A stretch of DNA of 64,000 nt from Pseudarthrobacter sp. IC2-21 (GTDB taxonomy: Bacteria > Actinomycetota > Actinomycetes > Actinomycetales > Micrococcaceae). Where the stretch lies: NCBI RefSeq assembly GCF_034048115.1, contig NZ_CP139145.1, positions 2,232,001-2,296,000 of the forward strand, given 5' to 3'. Numbering within the stretch: position 1 is the stretch's first letter; every line of letters starts with the position of its first letter. The position numbers and the translations under genes are program-made. Of this stretch, positions 9,581-19,194 are shown in pieces. A model generated the notes under the pieces. It had not been told where the DNA came from. It made no database searches and saw only the letters and a program-made list of their open reading frames with translations.

Positions 9581-10507
9581 TTACCAGCCGCGCTCGGCCA
9601 GGCGGTGCGGCTGCGGGATCTCTTCGACGTTGATGCCCACCATGGCTTCGCCCAGGCCGCGGGAGGCCTTGGCGATGACGTCGGGGTCGTCGAAGAAGGT
9701 GGTGGCCTTGACCACGGCGGCGGCGCGCTGGGCGGGGTTGCCGGATTTGAAGATGCCGGAGCCGACGAACACGCCGTCAGCGCCGAGCTGCATCATCATG
9801 GCAGCGTCAGCCGGGGTGGCGATGCCGCCGGCGGTGAACAGCACCACGGGAAGCTTGCCGGCGGCGGCAACTTCCTTGACCAGTTCGTACGGGGCCTGCA
9901 GTTCCTTGGCGGCGACGTAGAGCTCGTCCTCGGGCAGGGCGGCAAGCTTGGCGATCTCGGAGCGGATCTGGCGCATGTGGCCGGTGGCGTTGGAGACGTC
10001 GCCGGTGCCTGCTTCGCCCTTGGAGCGGATCATGGCCGCGCCTTCGTTGATGCGGCGCAGTGCCTCACCAAGGTTGGTGGCGCCGCAGACGAAGGGAACC
10101 TTGAAGTTCCACTTGTCGATGTGGTGGACATAGTCGGCCGGGGTCAGGACCTCGGACTCGTCGATGTAGTCCACCCCAAGGGACTGCAGGACCTGGGCCT
10201 CGACGAAGTGGCCGATCCGGGCCTTGGCCATGACCGGGACGGACACGGCGTCGATGATCTTGTCGATCATGTCCGGATCGGACATGCGGGACACGCCGCC
10301 CTGGGCGCGGATGTCGGCCGGAACACGTTCCAGCGCCATCACTGCAACGGCACCGGCATCTTCGGCGATGCGGGCCTGTTCGACATTAACGACGTCCATA
10401 ATGACGCCGCCCTTGAGCATCTCTGCCATGCCGCGCTTGACGCGGTTGCTGCCCGTGACGCTGTTCGCGGACGAACCGGCTTCGCTGCTTACATCAGGTG
10501 TAGACAC
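9581..10507 (-). CDS. pdxS: Pyridoxal 5'-phosphate synthase subunit PdxS
   Basis: PdxS is the (beta/alpha)8-barrel synthase that makes PLP from ribose 5-phosphate, glyceraldehyde 3-phosphate and ammonia from PdxT. The family signature is clear: [19 protein letters not shown], the catalytic lysine region [29 protein letters not shown], and the [29 protein letters not shown] segment split over its phosphate-binding loops. A GTG at 10507 with the Shine-Dalgarno AGGGG five bases upstream sets the start (308 aa); the open frame runs upstream to 10612 without family similarity. The upstream gap to pgsA is 152 bases, so it probably has its own promoter. Confidence 0.96.
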   Translation of the reverse strand: MSTPDVSSEAGSSANSVTGSNRVKRGMAEMLKGGVIMDVVNVEQARIAEDAGAVAVMALERVPADIRAQGGVSRMSDPDMIDKIIDAVSVPVMAKARIGHFVEAQVLQSLGVDYIDESEVLTPADYVHHIDKWNFKVPFVCGATNLGEALRRINEGAAMIRSKGEAGTGDVSNATGHMRQIRSEIAKLAALPEDELYVAAKELQAPYELVKEVAAAGKLPVVLFTAGGIATPADAAMMMQLGADGVFVGSGIFKSGNPAQRAAAVVKATTFFDDPDVIAKASRGLGEAMVGINVEEIPQPHRLAERGW

Positions 10508-10659
10508 AAAAACCCCTATGGGTAGATAGACGATCTTCGCCGGACGTGAGGGCGGCAAGGAGCCGGGAGGACACGCGCCGGGTTGCCGGATCCATTGACC
10601 GGGCATTGCCAATACTAGTCCCCCGGCAGGCGGCGGGCTTAATTGGCCTTAATCAGGGC

Positions 10660-11283
10660 TTAATCCGAAGCCGCGGACTCCGCGAATGCCTGCCGGTGGA
10701 CGGTGGATATGCGCTGGCAGATGGTGATGAGGCTGGCCAGTGCCAGCAGCCCGAGCGTCACCAGAAGAACCACCGGCGGCAGACCCAAACCAGTGAATCC
10801 GGTGACAACCAGCACCGAAACCAGCCTTTCGGCACGTTCGGCTATGCCGACGTTGGCCGTGAAACCCAACGACTCCGCCTTGGAACGCGCGTACGACACC
10901 ACCATGCCCAAAACGAGACAGACCATGGCTGCGACCGCAATTGCGTGGTCCGCTCCCCCGGTAAAGAACCAGATGGCGACGCCCGCAAACAGGGCCCCGT
11001 CCGCGATCCGGTCCAGCGTGGAGTCCAGGAAGTTGCCCCAGCGTCCCCCGGTGTCCCGCATGCGCGCCATGATGCCATCGAGTACGTCCGAGAAGATGAA
11101 CGCCGTAATGAACAGGGTTCCCCACCAAAGCTGGCCCAAAGGGTAGAAGACCAGGGCACCGATCACGACGCCTGCAGTGCCGATGACCGTGACCGCATCA
11201 GCCGAAACTCCAATCTTCAGGAGCCAGCGGGCAAGCGGGGTGAACAGTGCGGTGAAGAAGCCCCGCGCGTACCTATTCAGCAT
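10660..11283 (-). CDS. pgsA: Phosphatidylinositol phosphate synthase-type CDP-alcohol phosphatidyltransferase PgsA
   Basis: This membrane enzyme transfers a phosphatidyl group from CDP-diacylglycerol to inositol phosphate (or a related alcohol) in actinobacterial phospholipid synthesis. The signature DxxDGxxARxxxxxxxxGxxxDxxxD is present as SDVLDGIMARMRD followed by GGRWGNFLDSTLD. Five or six hydrophobic segments surround it. The start at 11283 (MLNRYARGFF, 207 aa) overlaps the HIT gene stop by 11 bases. In many actinobacteria the acyltransferase and mannosyltransferase genes for phosphatidylinositol mannosides follow pgsA; here pdxS follows directly. Confidence 0.88.
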   Translation of the reverse strand: MLNRYARGFFTALFTPLARWLLKIGVSADAVTVIGTAGVVIGALVFYPLGQLWWGTLFITAFIFSDVLDGIMARMRDTGGRWGNFLDSTLDRIADGALFAGVAIWFFTGGADHAIAVAAMVCLVLGMVVSYARSKAESLGFTANVGIAERAERLVSVLVVTGFTGLGLPPVVLLVTLGLLALASLITICQRISTVHRQAFAESAASD

Positions 11284-11869
11284 CCGTCTCCCCGGGCCAG
11301 GCCTCGGCGACCAGCCGGCGGACCTCGTCAAGGGTCTGGGTAATAGCCTTGGTCTGGGCAATGATGGGGAAGAAGTTCCCGTCCCCGCCCCACCGCGGAA
11401 CAATGTGCTGATGCAGGTGGCCTGCGATGCCTGCGCCGCCCACCACGCCCTGGTTCATGCCGAGGTTGAAGCCACCCGGGTTGGACACTTTGCGGAGCAC
11501 CCGCATGGCCGTCTGGGTAATTTCGGCAAACTCCGCAGTCTCTTCCACCGTGAGGTCCGTGTAGTCCGGGACGTGACGGTAGGGACAGACCAGGAGGTGG
11601 CCCGGGTTGTAGGGAAACAGGTTCAGGACCACGTAGCAGGTCTTGCCCCGGTGGACAATGAGGGCTTCCTCATCAGTCCGGCCCGGGCCCAGGCAGAAGG
11701 GGCAGTCGTTTTCGTTCTTGAACTGGTGTTGGCCGCCCTTGATGTAAGCCATCCGGTGGGGAGTCCACAGGCGCTGGAATGCGTCCGGAACACCCGCGAG
11801 ATCAAAGTCATCGGTCACGCCGGCATCCCCTGGATAACCCGCGCCTGTGTTCTCCTGCACCGTATTCAC
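11273..11869 (-). CDS. HIT family nucleotide hydrolase/phosphorylase
   Basis: HIT proteins hydrolyse or phosphorolyse nucleoside phosphates such as Ap4A. The histidine triad is visible as HLHQHIVPRW, and a Cys pair with conserved spacing occurs in DCPFCLGPG, which resembles the Ap4A phosphorylase-like actinobacterial branch next to thrS and pgsA. I chose the GTG at 11869 (VNTVQENTG, 198 aa) because it lies just past the thrS stop; another GTG three codons on is possible. It overlaps pgsA by 11 bases, so thrS-HIT-pgsA is likely one transcript. Confidence 0.87.
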   Translation of the reverse strand: MNTVQENTGAGYPGDAGVTDDFDLAGVPDAFQRLWTPHRMAYIKGGQHQFKNENDCPFCLGPGRTDEEALIVHRGKTCYVVLNLFPYNPGHLLVCPYRHVPDYTDLTVEETAEFAEITQTAMRVLRKVSNPGGFNLGMNQGVVGGAGIAGHLHQHIVPRWGGDGNFFPIIAQTKAITQTLDEVRRLVAEAWPGETDAE

Positions 11870-11879
11870 GTCCGTTCCG

Positions 11880-13889
11880 TTAGCTGGTCCGGTTACGGAC
11901 GGCTTCGGTGATCCGCTTGACAGCCTCCGCCACCGGCACACCGTTGTCCTGGCTGCCGTCCCGGAACCGGAAGGACACGGCGCCGGCTTCGGCGTCGTCG
12001 CCGCCTGCGATCAGGACAAAGGGGATCTTGTCCTTGCTGGCGGTGCGGATCTTCTTGGGGAACCTGTCAGAGGACGTATCCACCTCGGCGCGGATGCCCG
12101 CCGCCTTGAGCTGGTCCACGACGTCGAACATGTAGTCGTTGAACGTTTCGGCGACCGGGATGCCCACCACCTGGACGGGCGACAGCCATGCCGGGAAGGC
12201 GCCGGCATAGTGCTCGGTGAGCACGCCCATGAACCGCTCAATGGAACCGAACAGCGCGCGGTGGATCATGACGGGACGCTGCCGGGTGCCGTCGGCTGCC
12301 TGGAATTCCAGTTCGAACCGCTCGGGTAGGTTGAAGTCCAGCTGGATGGTGGACATCTGCCAGGTGCGGCCGAGGGCGTCCTTGGCCTGAACGGAGATCT
12401 TCGGGCCGTAGAAGGCGGCTCCGCCCGGATCAGCGACGAGGTCCAGCCCGGATTCCTCGGCCACTTCGGCCAAAGTCCTGGTGGCTTCTTCCCATGCGGC
12501 GTCATCGCCGACGAACTTCTCCGGGTCCTTGGTGGAGAGTTCCAGGTAGAAGTCGTTCAGGCCGTAATCCTTCAGCAGGTCCAGCACGAACGTCAGGGTC
12601 TTGGTGAGTTCGTCCTTCATCTGCTCGCGGGTGCAGTAGATGTGGGCGTCATCCTGTGTCATGCCGCGGACCCGGGTCAGGCCGTGCACCACACCTGACT
12701 TTTCGTAGCGGTAGACGGCGCCGAACTCAAAGAGCCGAAGAGGCAGCTCCCGGTAGGACCGTCCCCGGGAGCGGAAGATCAGGTTGTGCATGGGGCAGTT
12801 CATCGGCTTCAGGTAGTAGTCCTGGCCGGGCTTGCGCACGGTGCCGTCCTCATTGAGTTCAGCGTCCACGTGCATGGCCGGGAACATGCCCTCCTTGTAC
12901 CAGTCCAGGTGGCCCGAGACTTCGTACAGGTGGCCCTTGGTGATGTGCGGGGTGTAGACGAAGTCATATCCGGCGTCGACGTGACGCTGGCGGGAGTAGT
13001 CCTCCATCTCCTTGCGGATGATGCCGCCCTTGGGGTGGAACACCGGCAGGCCTGAGCCCAGTTCGTCGGGGAAGGAGAAGAGGTCAAGTTCGACGCCGAG
13101 CTTGCGGTGGTCGCGCCGCTCTGCTTCGGCGATGCGTTCCTGGTAGGCCTTCAGTGCGTCCTTGGTGGGCCAGGCCGTGCCGTAGATGCGCTGGAGCTGC
13201 TGGTTCTTCTGATTGCCCAGCCAATACGCGGAGGAGGACCGGGTCAGGGCGAAGGCGTTGGAAATGAGCTTGGTGTTGGGCAGGTGCGGGCCGCGGCAGA
13301 GGTCGCACCAGACGGTGGTCCCTTCTTTGCGCTCGACATTGTCGTAGATGGTGATGTCGCCGGCGCCGACCTCCACGTTGACGCCTTCGCCTGCTTCGGC
13401 GGCCTCGTTCTTCTTGCCCAGCAGCTCAAGCTTGTAGGGCTCGTTCTTCATGGCCTCGCGTGCTTCGTCCTCGCTGACGACGCGCCGGACGAACTTCTGG
13501 TTCTGGTTGACGATCTTGAGCATCATTTTTTCGAGGGTTTTGAGGTCCTCGGGAGTGAAGGGCTCGGCGACGTCGAAGTCGAAGTAGAAACCGTCGGTGA
13601 TGTAGGGGCCGATGCCCAGCTTGGCATCGGGGCGAAGCTGCTGCACGGCCTGGGCCATCACGTGCGCAGTGGAATGGCGGAGTACGTTCAGGCCGTCCGG
13701 GGAGTCGATGGTGACTCCCTCGATGTCGGCACCGTCGGGCAGCTCCTGGTCCAGGTCCTTCAGCTCGCCGTTGACGCGGGCAACAACGACGTCGCGGCGC
13801 TCAAAGAAGAGTTCCGCACCGGTTGTCCCGGTAGTCACCTTGGTCTCTTCGCCATCGACGATGAGGGTGATCTGCTGGGCATCTGACAC
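11880..13889 (-). CDS. thrS: Threonyl-tRNA synthetase
   Basis: ThrRS is a class II synthetase with an editing domain. The 669-aa product has an N-terminal TGS domain (residues 5-65), the editing HxxxH in [13 protein letters not shown], motif 2 around [29 protein letters not shown] and the C-terminal anticodon-binding domain from about residue 560. Editing and catalytic zinc ligands are in place (for example MNCPMHN). Length is normal. The hairpin-free 147-base region downstream separates it from the dnaE2 3' end. I see no T-box upstream. Confidence 0.97.
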   Translation of the reverse strand: MSDAQQITLIVDGEETKVTTGTTGAELFFERRDVVVARVNGELKDLDQELPDGADIEGVTIDSPDGLNVLRHSTAHVMAQAVQQLRPDAKLGIGPYITDGFYFDFDVAEPFTPEDLKTLEKMMLKIVNQNQKFVRRVVSEDEAREAMKNEPYKLELLGKKNEAAEAGEGVNVEVGAGDITIYDNVERKEGTTVWCDLCRGPHLPNTKLISNAFALTRSSSAYWLGNQKNQQLQRIYGTAWPTKDALKAYQERIAEAERRDHRKLGVELDLFSFPDELGSGLPVFHPKGGIIRKEMEDYSRQRHVDAGYDFVYTPHITKGHLYEVSGHLDWYKEGMFPAMHVDAELNEDGTVRKPGQDYYLKPMNCPMHNLIFRSRGRSYRELPLRLFEFGAVYRYEKSGVVHGLTRVRGMTQDDAHIYCTREQMKDELTKTLTFVLDLLKDYGLNDFYLELSTKDPEKFVGDDAAWEEATRTLAEVAEESGLDLVADPGGAAFYGPKISVQAKDALGRTWQMSTIQLDFNLPERFELEFQAADGTRQRPVMIHRALFGSIERFMGVLTEHYAGAFPAWLSPVQVVGIPVAETFNDYMFDVVDQLKAAGIRAEVDTSSDRFPKKIRTASKDKIPFVLIAGGDDAEAGAVSFRFRDGSQDNGVPVAEAVKRITEAVRNRTS

Positions 13890-14036
13890 GGGTGTCTCCT
13901 ATTCAAAGTTTTAGGCTTCATAGCTTGCGGCATACGGGGACCACAGCCAGCCACCGTCAATGCTATCGGTTTCGCCGGAGGCCGACCAACGGGACCCGCG
14001 GGTTTGGGGCGGCCGGTCAGGGCACCTTGGAGAGGT

Positions 14037-17000
14037 TCAGCCGCCCATTCCGGTGATCGCAAGGCTTCGGCTGATCCCGTCCAGGGGATGCGGCACATCG
14101 GTATGGCCGCCCTGGTTTTCCGGGAACGGAAGCGTTTCCACCCGGCTCAGGTCCCAGGCCATGCTGGCGCTCAGGCTGATTCCCCGGGGCCCTGTCCGCC
14201 GCGTGGTGCCGCGGATGAGCAGCAACCTGGTGCCGAACAGCAACAGTCCCGCCTGTTCCTGGGCTTCGTGGAAGAACACGGAGTCGATGCAGCCGGTGCC
14301 GTCATCGATGCTGATGAACACCACACGCCGGCCGCCGCGCATCGGCGGGGTCTGGGTGGCGATGCGAACCCCCGCCACCAGAACCTCGGTGCCGTTCCGC
14401 AGGCCCAGCAGTTGATCGGCAGTGGTGACCCCCAGCTTGTCCAGCATGGGCCGGTGACTGTCCATCAGGTGCCCGCTGACATCCATGGCCATCAGGTCCA
14501 GTTCTGCCCGGACATTGTCCACCAGGGTTGGGGCTGGAAGGCCGGGTTTGACGTTCCGCAGCTCCACGTCACCTAACGGCAACGCCAGCTGCCCTTCCAT
14601 GATGTCCGCACCCTTCCTGGTGCCAGTCGTTTGGAGTTTCTGCAGATGCTGGACGAGGTCGGCGCGGTTTGCGACCCCGCCTGACTCCCGGTGCAGGGAA
14701 TCAAAGGCTCCCAGCTGAGCGAGCCTTTTGATGCTGGGTTTGCTCAGCCTGGACCGTGCCCTGAGATCGGCCAGGGAGTCGTAGGGCTGACCGGCAACTA
14801 TCCGCTTGAGCTCGGCCCCTGAGAGGCCGTAGATGCCGTTGAGGCTCAGCCTGATTCCCAGTTTGCCGGCATCGGCGCCGGCCGCCACGCGTTCCACCCG
14901 GTATTCGGCCTGGCTGCGGTTGATGTCCAGGGGAAGGATGGGGATTCCCAGCCGCCTGGCCTCGGCCACGAGCAGCCGTTTGGGATACATGCCGGGATCG
15001 TGCTCCCACAGTCCGGCCAGGAACGCCTCGGGATGGTGCGCTTTCAGCCAGGCGGACTGGTAGGTGGGTACGGCAAAGGCCGCGCCGTGGGCCTTGCAGA
15101 AACCGAAGCTTCCAAACGCTTTCAGGGTCCCCCAGACGTTGTCCACCACTTCCGGCGAATATCCTTTGAGCCGCGCTTCCCGGCGGAAGAACTCCTCCAC
15201 TTTCAATTCCAGGACCTCATTGCCCAGGGCCCGGCGGAACTCATCCGCCCGCGCCAGCCCGCAGCCGGTCATAACATCAAAGGTTTTGAGGATCTGTTCG
15301 TGGAAGACCGTGACGCCGTGTGTTTCCTGCAGGACGGGTTTCAGGTCAGGGTGCGGATACACTTCCGGCGCAAAGCCGTGCCTGTGCTCCAGGAACGGCC
15401 GCACCATGTCTGATTTCATGGGTCCGGGCCGGAACAGCGAAATGTCAATGATGAGGTCGTTGAACTCACGCGGGGCCATCTTGCCGATCAGCTCGCGCTG
15501 GCCAGGTGATTCAATCTGGAAGCAGCCCAGGGTGTGGGTGCTGCGGATCAGCTCGAAGGTGGATTCATCATCCAGCGGGACGGCGTTGAGCTCGATGTGG
15601 CCGTTCTCAGCGATGTAGTCCGGCCCGGCGCCGTCAGGTCCGGCAGGGTGGTGGCCGGCCGCCACCACTTCCGCTTTGGAAGGATGGATCCGGATGACTT
15701 CCCTGATGGCGAAGGCCATGGCGCTCTGCATCCGCACTCCCAGGACATCCAGTTTCAGCATGCCCATGGGATCCATGTCGTGTTTGTCGAACTGACTCAT
15801 CGGCAGCCCCAGGCCGCTGGGCTGGACAGGCGTCCGGTCGAGCAGCGTGGCATCGCCCAGGATCACTCCGCAGGGGTGCATGGAAATATGCCGGGGAAGC
15901 CTGTCGAGGCGTTCGGTGAGGTCCACCAGCAGGTCAAGTTGCTGGTTTTCGGCGAAACCCCGCTGTTCCACCCGTCCGGCGAATTCCCGGAGCTCAGGTT
16001 TTTCAACCAGGGCTTCCCGGAATTTCCGGGCCGAGAAACGCCACAACTGTTTGGCGATCTCACCGACATCGTCATCGTCCATGCCCAACGCCATGCCTGC
16101 ATCCCGCACAGCGCCTCGCGCCCGGTACCCGTTCTGCATGCTCATCAGGGTGACCCGCTCGGAACCAAACCGGTCGAAGATTTTCCGGTACACGTTGTGC
16201 CGTTCGGCGCTTTCGACGTCGATGTCAATGTCCGGCAAGGTTGCCCGGTCCTGGGAGAGGAAGCGTTCGAAGATCAGGTCGTGCTGCAGCGGATCCACCT
16301 GGCTGACGTTGATCAGGTAGTTGACCAGGCTGGAAGCCCCGGAACCGCGGGCAGCCGCACGCACGCCCATGTCCAGGATCATGCGGGAAACTTCCGCCAC
16401 CGTCAGGAAGTAGGAGGAGAATCCGAGGTTCCGGATGATGCCCAGCTCGTGTTCCAGCCGCGAGCGCATTTCCTTGTGCGCCTGACCGGAGATGCCCGGG
16501 AAGCGCCTGCCTATTCCTGCTTCACAACGCTGGACCAGTTCAAGGTGCGGGTCCTGGCTGATGCCGATAACCGACGCCTCCGGAACCACGGGCTGCTTCC
16601 ACCCCATATCCGCCACCGGATCAATCCTGCAGTAATCGGCGAGCGCCTCAGTCTGCGCCATGAGCTGTTTGAGGTCTGCTGTGCCATATCCCGCGGCACG
16701 GATGATTTCCTTCCCCAACAGAAGCATCTGCCCGGCTGACTTGAGCCACCCCTGCCCGTTGGGCTGGAGCAGCGGTTCGGCTGCCAGTTCCGGCAGTGAT
16801 TTCAGGGTCCGGGCGGAATCAAGGACGTCAGCCGTGGCGGCTCCGTCCTCGGCGCAGTAGCGGACAGCGTTGGTCAGGATTGCCGGGACTCGGTGTTCTT
16901 CGGCGAGCTTGAGCATGCGCACCGCGTGGGCAGTGCTCAGGGGCTTTCCCGGGGCAGTCAGCTGGGAAACAACTTCGGCAACCAGGGTTCCGGCGGGCAT

Positions 17001-17522
17001 GGCGTCCAGCCATTGTTTGAAGAGGGTGCGTGGACGGAGGTAGCGCCGGCCGCCCATGGCGCGTCCGACGTCGGAGTCCGGTCCAATCAGGACGGTCAGA
17101 ACCGGCTTCAAGGTGGCGGGGTCAAGGGTCCGTGAAGCGAGCTCCGCGCGGGTAACTGCCACGGGCACCGCTCCTCCGGCTTTACCGGAGGTGCGGGCAT
17201 GGGCATCGGACACCAATCGGCACAGGGCTCGGTAGCCCGCTCCGTTGTTGTTCCCCCGGGCAAGCACCACCACCCTGCCAGCGAGCTGGGTCCGGTGGTC
17301 GCCGTCGTCGTCCAAGACCGCCAGGTCCACCCCCACGATGGGGTCGATGCCTGCCGCCATGCAGGCTTTGAGGTGTTTGATGGTGCCGTACAACCCGTCA
17401 CGGTCCGTGCAGGCAAGAGCCGTTGCGCCGTCCGCGGCAGCGACCTGGGCCAGTTCGTCGGGCCAGGAGACTCCATAGTGTGCGCTGAAGGCGGTGGAAA
17501 CGTGGAGATGGGTGAAGCTCAT
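14037..17522 (-). CDS. dnaE2: Error-prone DNA polymerase III alpha subunit DnaE2 (ImuC)
   Basis: DnaE2 is the SOS-induced translesion polymerase. The 1161-aa product has an N-terminal PHP domain (FTHLHVSTAFSAHYG), the polymerase active-site aspartates in LPDIDIDVES, the fingers and thumb regions (FRPGPMKSDMVRPFLEHRHG split over its motifs), HhH segments and a C-terminal OB fold (VLVAGVRIATQTPPMRGG). The ATG at 17522 overlaps the stop of the small upstream gene as ATGA. A palindromic LexA-type box lies upstream of that gene. The usual partners imuA and imuB are not adjacent. Confidence 0.95.
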   Translation of the reverse strand: MSFTHLHVSTAFSAHYGVSWPDELAQVAAADGATALACTDRDGLYGTIKHLKACMAAGIDPIVGVDLAVLDDDGDHRTQLAGRVVVLARGNNNGAGYRALCRLVSDAHARTSGKAGGAVPVAVTRAELASRTLDPATLKPVLTVLIGPDSDVGRAMGGRRYLRPRTLFKQWLDAMPAGTLVAEVVSQLTAPGKPLSTAHAVRMLKLAEEHRVPAILTNAVRYCAEDGAATADVLDSARTLKSLPELAAEPLLQPNGQGWLKSAGQMLLLGKEIIRAAGYGTADLKQLMAQTEALADYCRIDPVADMGWKQPVVPEASVIGISQDPHLELVQRCEAGIGRRFPGISGQAHKEMRSRLEHELGIIRNLGFSSYFLTVAEVSRMILDMGVRAAARGSGASSLVNYLINVSQVDPLQHDLIFERFLSQDRATLPDIDIDVESAERHNVYRKIFDRFGSERVTLMSMQNGYRARGAVRDAGMALGMDDDDVGEIAKQLWRFSARKFREALVEKPELREFAGRVEQRGFAENQQLDLLVDLTERLDRLPRHISMHPCGVILGDATLLDRTPVQPSGLGLPMSQFDKHDMDPMGMLKLDVLGVRMQSAMAFAIREVIRIHPSKAEVVAAGHHPAGPDGAGPDYIAENGHIELNAVPLDDESTFELIRSTHTLGCFQIESPGQRELIGKMAPREFNDLIIDISLFRPGPMKSDMVRPFLEHRHGFAPEVYPHPDLKPVLQETHGVTVFHEQILKTFDVMTGCGLARADEFRRALGNEVLELKVEEFFRREARLKGYSPEVVDNVWGTLKAFGSFGFCKAHGAAFAVPTYQSAWLKAHHPEAFLAGLWEHDPGMYPKRLLVAEARRLGIPILPLDINRSQAEYRVERVAAGADAGKLGIRLSLNGIYGLSGAELKRIVAGQPYDSLADLRARSRLSKPSIKRLAQLGAFDSLHRESGGVANRADLVQHLQKLQTTGTRKGADIMEGQLALPLGDVELRNVKPGLPAPTLVDNVRAELDLMAMDVSGHLMDSHRPMLDKLGVTTADQLLGLRNGTEVLVAGVRIATQTPPMRGGRRVVFISIDDGTGCIDSVFFHEAQEQAGLLLFGTRLLLIRGTTRRTGPRGISLSASMAWDLSRVETLPFPENQGGHTDVPHPLDGISRSLAITGMGG

Positions 17523-17839
17523 GCTGTTTTGGGGTGGAGGGCGTCATGGATGCGCAGGAGCCGCCAGCGGCCGCTGCCGAGGTGCCTGCTGAGGTCCAGG
17601 GTAAGGGGCTCCCCGGCTTCATCAGGTTCCGGCCGGACCTGCACGCGCCAGATCTCGTGGTCCACCAGGCCCGGGCCGCTGCCCAGGGGTGCCCGGCGTT
17701 CCTCGGCCCACCACTGGCGGCGTTCGTACCAGCGGACAGGTTCGGCGCAGACGGTGTACGGCCTGCCGGCCCACACGAGCTTCAAAGGCTGGCCGGAAGC
17801 GGTGCAGTGAACGTCCACGGACTCGCTGAACATACCCAT
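17519..17839 (-). CDS. Small DUF6504-type protein coupled to dnaE2
   Basis: This 106-aa protein has the look of the actinobacterial DUF6504 family, found beside imuB/dnaE2 mutagenesis genes: an N-terminal FSESVDVHC strand, LKLVWAGRPYTVC, then VRWYERRQWW and EIWRVQVRP. Its function is unknown. The open frame runs to 17908, but that ATG falls inside the LexA-type palindrome; the ATG at 17839 has the Shine-Dalgarno GGGAGG six bases upstream and is the better start. The stop overlaps the dnaE2 ATG by 4 bases, so the two are translated together. The family name is from memory. Confidence 0.75.
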   Translation of the reverse strand: MGMFSESVDVHCTASGQPLKLVWAGRPYTVCAEPVRWYERRQWWAEERRAPLGSGPGLVDHEIWRVQVRPEPDEAGEPLTLDLSRHLGSGRWRLLRIHDALHPKTA

Positions 17840-17897
17840 GGGGCGCCTCCCGGACTGAATGATGGCTGCTGCGGAATACGGCTGCAACAGCTGGCAG

Positions 17898-17915
17898 TTC
17901 GAATACATATTCGAA
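17898..17915. promoter_or_regulatory. LexA/SOS box upstream of the dnaE2 operon
   Basis: The 18-base sequence TTCGAATACATATTCGAA is a perfect inverted repeat around a CA centre. Its core TCGAAT-N4-ATTCGA differs from the actinobacterial LexA consensus TCGAAC-N4-GTTCGA at one symmetric position in each arm. It sits 58 bases before the chosen start of the DUF6504-type gene, where LexA repression of a dnaE2 operon is expected. Confidence 0.82.
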
Positions 17916-17994
17916 TAAATTCAGTCTACAAGGGTGCCCTGACAAAACCTAGACAGGGGTGGACTGACGGGACGGCTGGGGGCAGGATGGTGCC

Positions 17995-18384
17995 ATGAGC
18001 TCCCATGACGCACTTCTCAAGCACGTAAGCATCAAGGCCCAGGACAACACGCTCGTGGCCAACTTTGATATCGATGGCAACATACCGGGAGCGGGTGCGT
18101 ACGTGGTGGGACTGGTGGCGTCGAGCCCTGACCATTCCTCGCAAAGACGGCTAGGCATTGAATTCCTGAACGGGGAGGCCATCGCCTTCTACTCGTTCTG
18201 CCATGACCAGACCGCCGAGGAAAATTATGACCTGTCCGGAGTGACTCATTCGGGAAACACCATCACGGGAAACTTTCCCATGGCGGCCATCCAAGGCCTG
18301 GGCAAGGGGCACTTCATGACCGCGTTCAGCGAGGCTGACGGCCGCGAATTCCAGGGCGGCGTCCCCGTAGAGGAAGCGCTCTAG
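17995..18384 (+). CDS. Hypothetical protein
   Basis: I do not recognise this 129-aa protein. It is soluble, acidic and has no signal peptide or membrane segment; it reads as alternating beta strands (LVANFDIDGNIPGAGAYVV, RRLGIEFLNGEAIAFYSF, TITGNFPMAAI), which suggests a small beta-sandwich. The ATG at 17995 follows a GGCAGG-like Shine-Dalgarno. It is divergent from the dnaE2 operon and its start is about 80 bases from the SOS box, so it could share that control. It converges tightly on the chorismate mutase gene (2-base gap). Confidence 0.7.
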   Translation: MSSHDALLKHVSIKAQDNTLVANFDIDGNIPGAGAYVVGLVASSPDHSSQRRLGIEFLNGEAIAFYSFCHDQTAEENYDLSGVTHSGNTITGNFPMAAIQGLGKGHFMTAFSEADGREFQGGVPVEEAL

Positions 18385-18386
18385 CG

Positions 18387-18707
18387 TCAGCTGTTTTCCT
18401 TGTGGACCTTCAGCTCGAGTTCGATGAACCCTGAGATCATGGCCCGGTAGGTGGATTCCACGATGTCCGGGTCAATGTCCTTCTTTTCGGCAGCGTCCCT
18501 CACGTGTTCTATCACGCGCTCCACCCGGCCGGGCGCCCGGACTTCCGCGTCGTCGCCCTTCAGCGTCCCTGCGATCCGGATCAGGCGTTCCCGCCGCGCA
18601 ATCAGTGTGACAATCTGGTCATCCACTTCGTCGACGGCAACTCGAACGGCAGCGAGCTGTTCCTTGTCGGCAGATGCTTCCCGATCGTTCCCTTGAATTG
18701 TTGCCAT
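18387..18707 (-). CDS. Chorismate mutase (AroQ class)
   Basis: Chorismate mutase converts chorismate to prephenate in phenylalanine and tyrosine synthesis. The all-helical AroQ fold is clear in the first helix (VRVAVDEVDDQIVTLIARRERLIR), and catalytic positions fit Arg in the first helix, Lys in GTLKGDDAEVRAPGR, and the last-helix YRAMISGFIELEL. I took the ATG at 18707 (MATIQGND, 106 aa); the frame is open to 18749 but would overlap the divergent VOC gene. It is a stand-alone mutase, not fused to a dehydratase. Confidence 0.85.
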   Translation of the reverse strand: MATIQGNDREASADKEQLAAVRVAVDEVDDQIVTLIARRERLIRIAGTLKGDDAEVRAPGRVERVIEHVRDAAEKKDIDPDIVESTYRAMISGFIELELKVHKENS

Positions 18708-18726
18708 CTTCTGACAGTATCGAAGC

Positions 18727-19149
18727 ATGCAGCCCAGAGTCGACTTCATCTCACTAGGCGTTCGCAGCGTTGATGCCGCCCGCCGCTTCTATGTGGAAGG
18801 CCTCGGCTGGCCGGTGCGGGGTGAACATCCTGGCGACGTGGTGTTCATCCAGGTTAATCACGGCCTGATCCTTTCCCTGTGGGATGCCGGGCAGATGCAC
18901 GCCGAAGCGGGAGTGGCCCTTCCCGGACCCGTTCCCTGCATCACGCTCAGCCACAACCTTCCCAGCACCGAGGACGTGGACCGGGTGATGGCCGAGGCAA
19001 GGGCCGCAGGCGCCCAGATCGTGGCCGAACCTGTCACCCAGCCCTGGGGCGGGTACAGCGGCTATTTTGCCGATCCGGACGGGTTCCGCTGGGAGGTTGC
19101 CTACAACCCCACGTGGGCAGTGGACGACGACGGCAAGGTCACCGTCTAG
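18727..19149 (+). CDS. VOC family protein (glyoxalase fold)
   Basis: A 140-aa two-module VOC protein: the N-terminal VDFISLGVRSVDAARRFYVEGLGWP and the C-terminal GGYSGYFADPDGFRWEVAYNP are typical of the glyoxalase/bleomycin-resistance/dioxygenase superfamily. Metal-ligand positions are incomplete (Asp rather than His at the start of the first strand), so it may be a binding protein rather than an enzyme. It is divergent from chorismate mutase with only 19 bases between starts. Confidence 0.8.
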   Translation: MQPRVDFISLGVRSVDAARRFYVEGLGWPVRGEHPGDVVFIQVNHGLILSLWDAGQMHAEAGVALPGPVPCITLSHNLPSTEDVDRVMAEARAAGAQIVAEPVTQPWGGYSGYFADPDGFRWEVAYNPTWAVDDDGKVTV

Positions 19150-19170
19150 GGGCACCGTCACCCTTTGGGG

Positions 19171-19189
19171 GGCGCCCCTTCCGGGCGCC
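19171..19189. terminator. GC-rich hairpin between convergent genes
   Basis: GGCGCCC (19171-19177) and GGGCGCC (19183-19189) form a 7-bp stem with loop CTTCC in the 45-base gap between the VOC gene and the HMCES-type gene. There is no U-tract, so termination efficiency is uncertain. Confidence 0.5.
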
Positions 19190-19194
19190 GCCTT

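Noticed and set aside
10636..10663. CTTAAT repeated three times near the pgsA stop
   Set aside because: Short AT-rich repeats over a stop codon; no spacing or symmetry that suggests a binding site.
13890..14036. Possible T-box or attenuator around thrS
   Set aside because: No T-box core or hairpin-plus-U-tract is visible in the gaps on either side of thrS.
17840..17908. N-terminal extension of the DUF6504-type protein to 17908
   Set aside because: The ATG lies inside the LexA-type palindrome and a better start with GGGAGG is at 17839.
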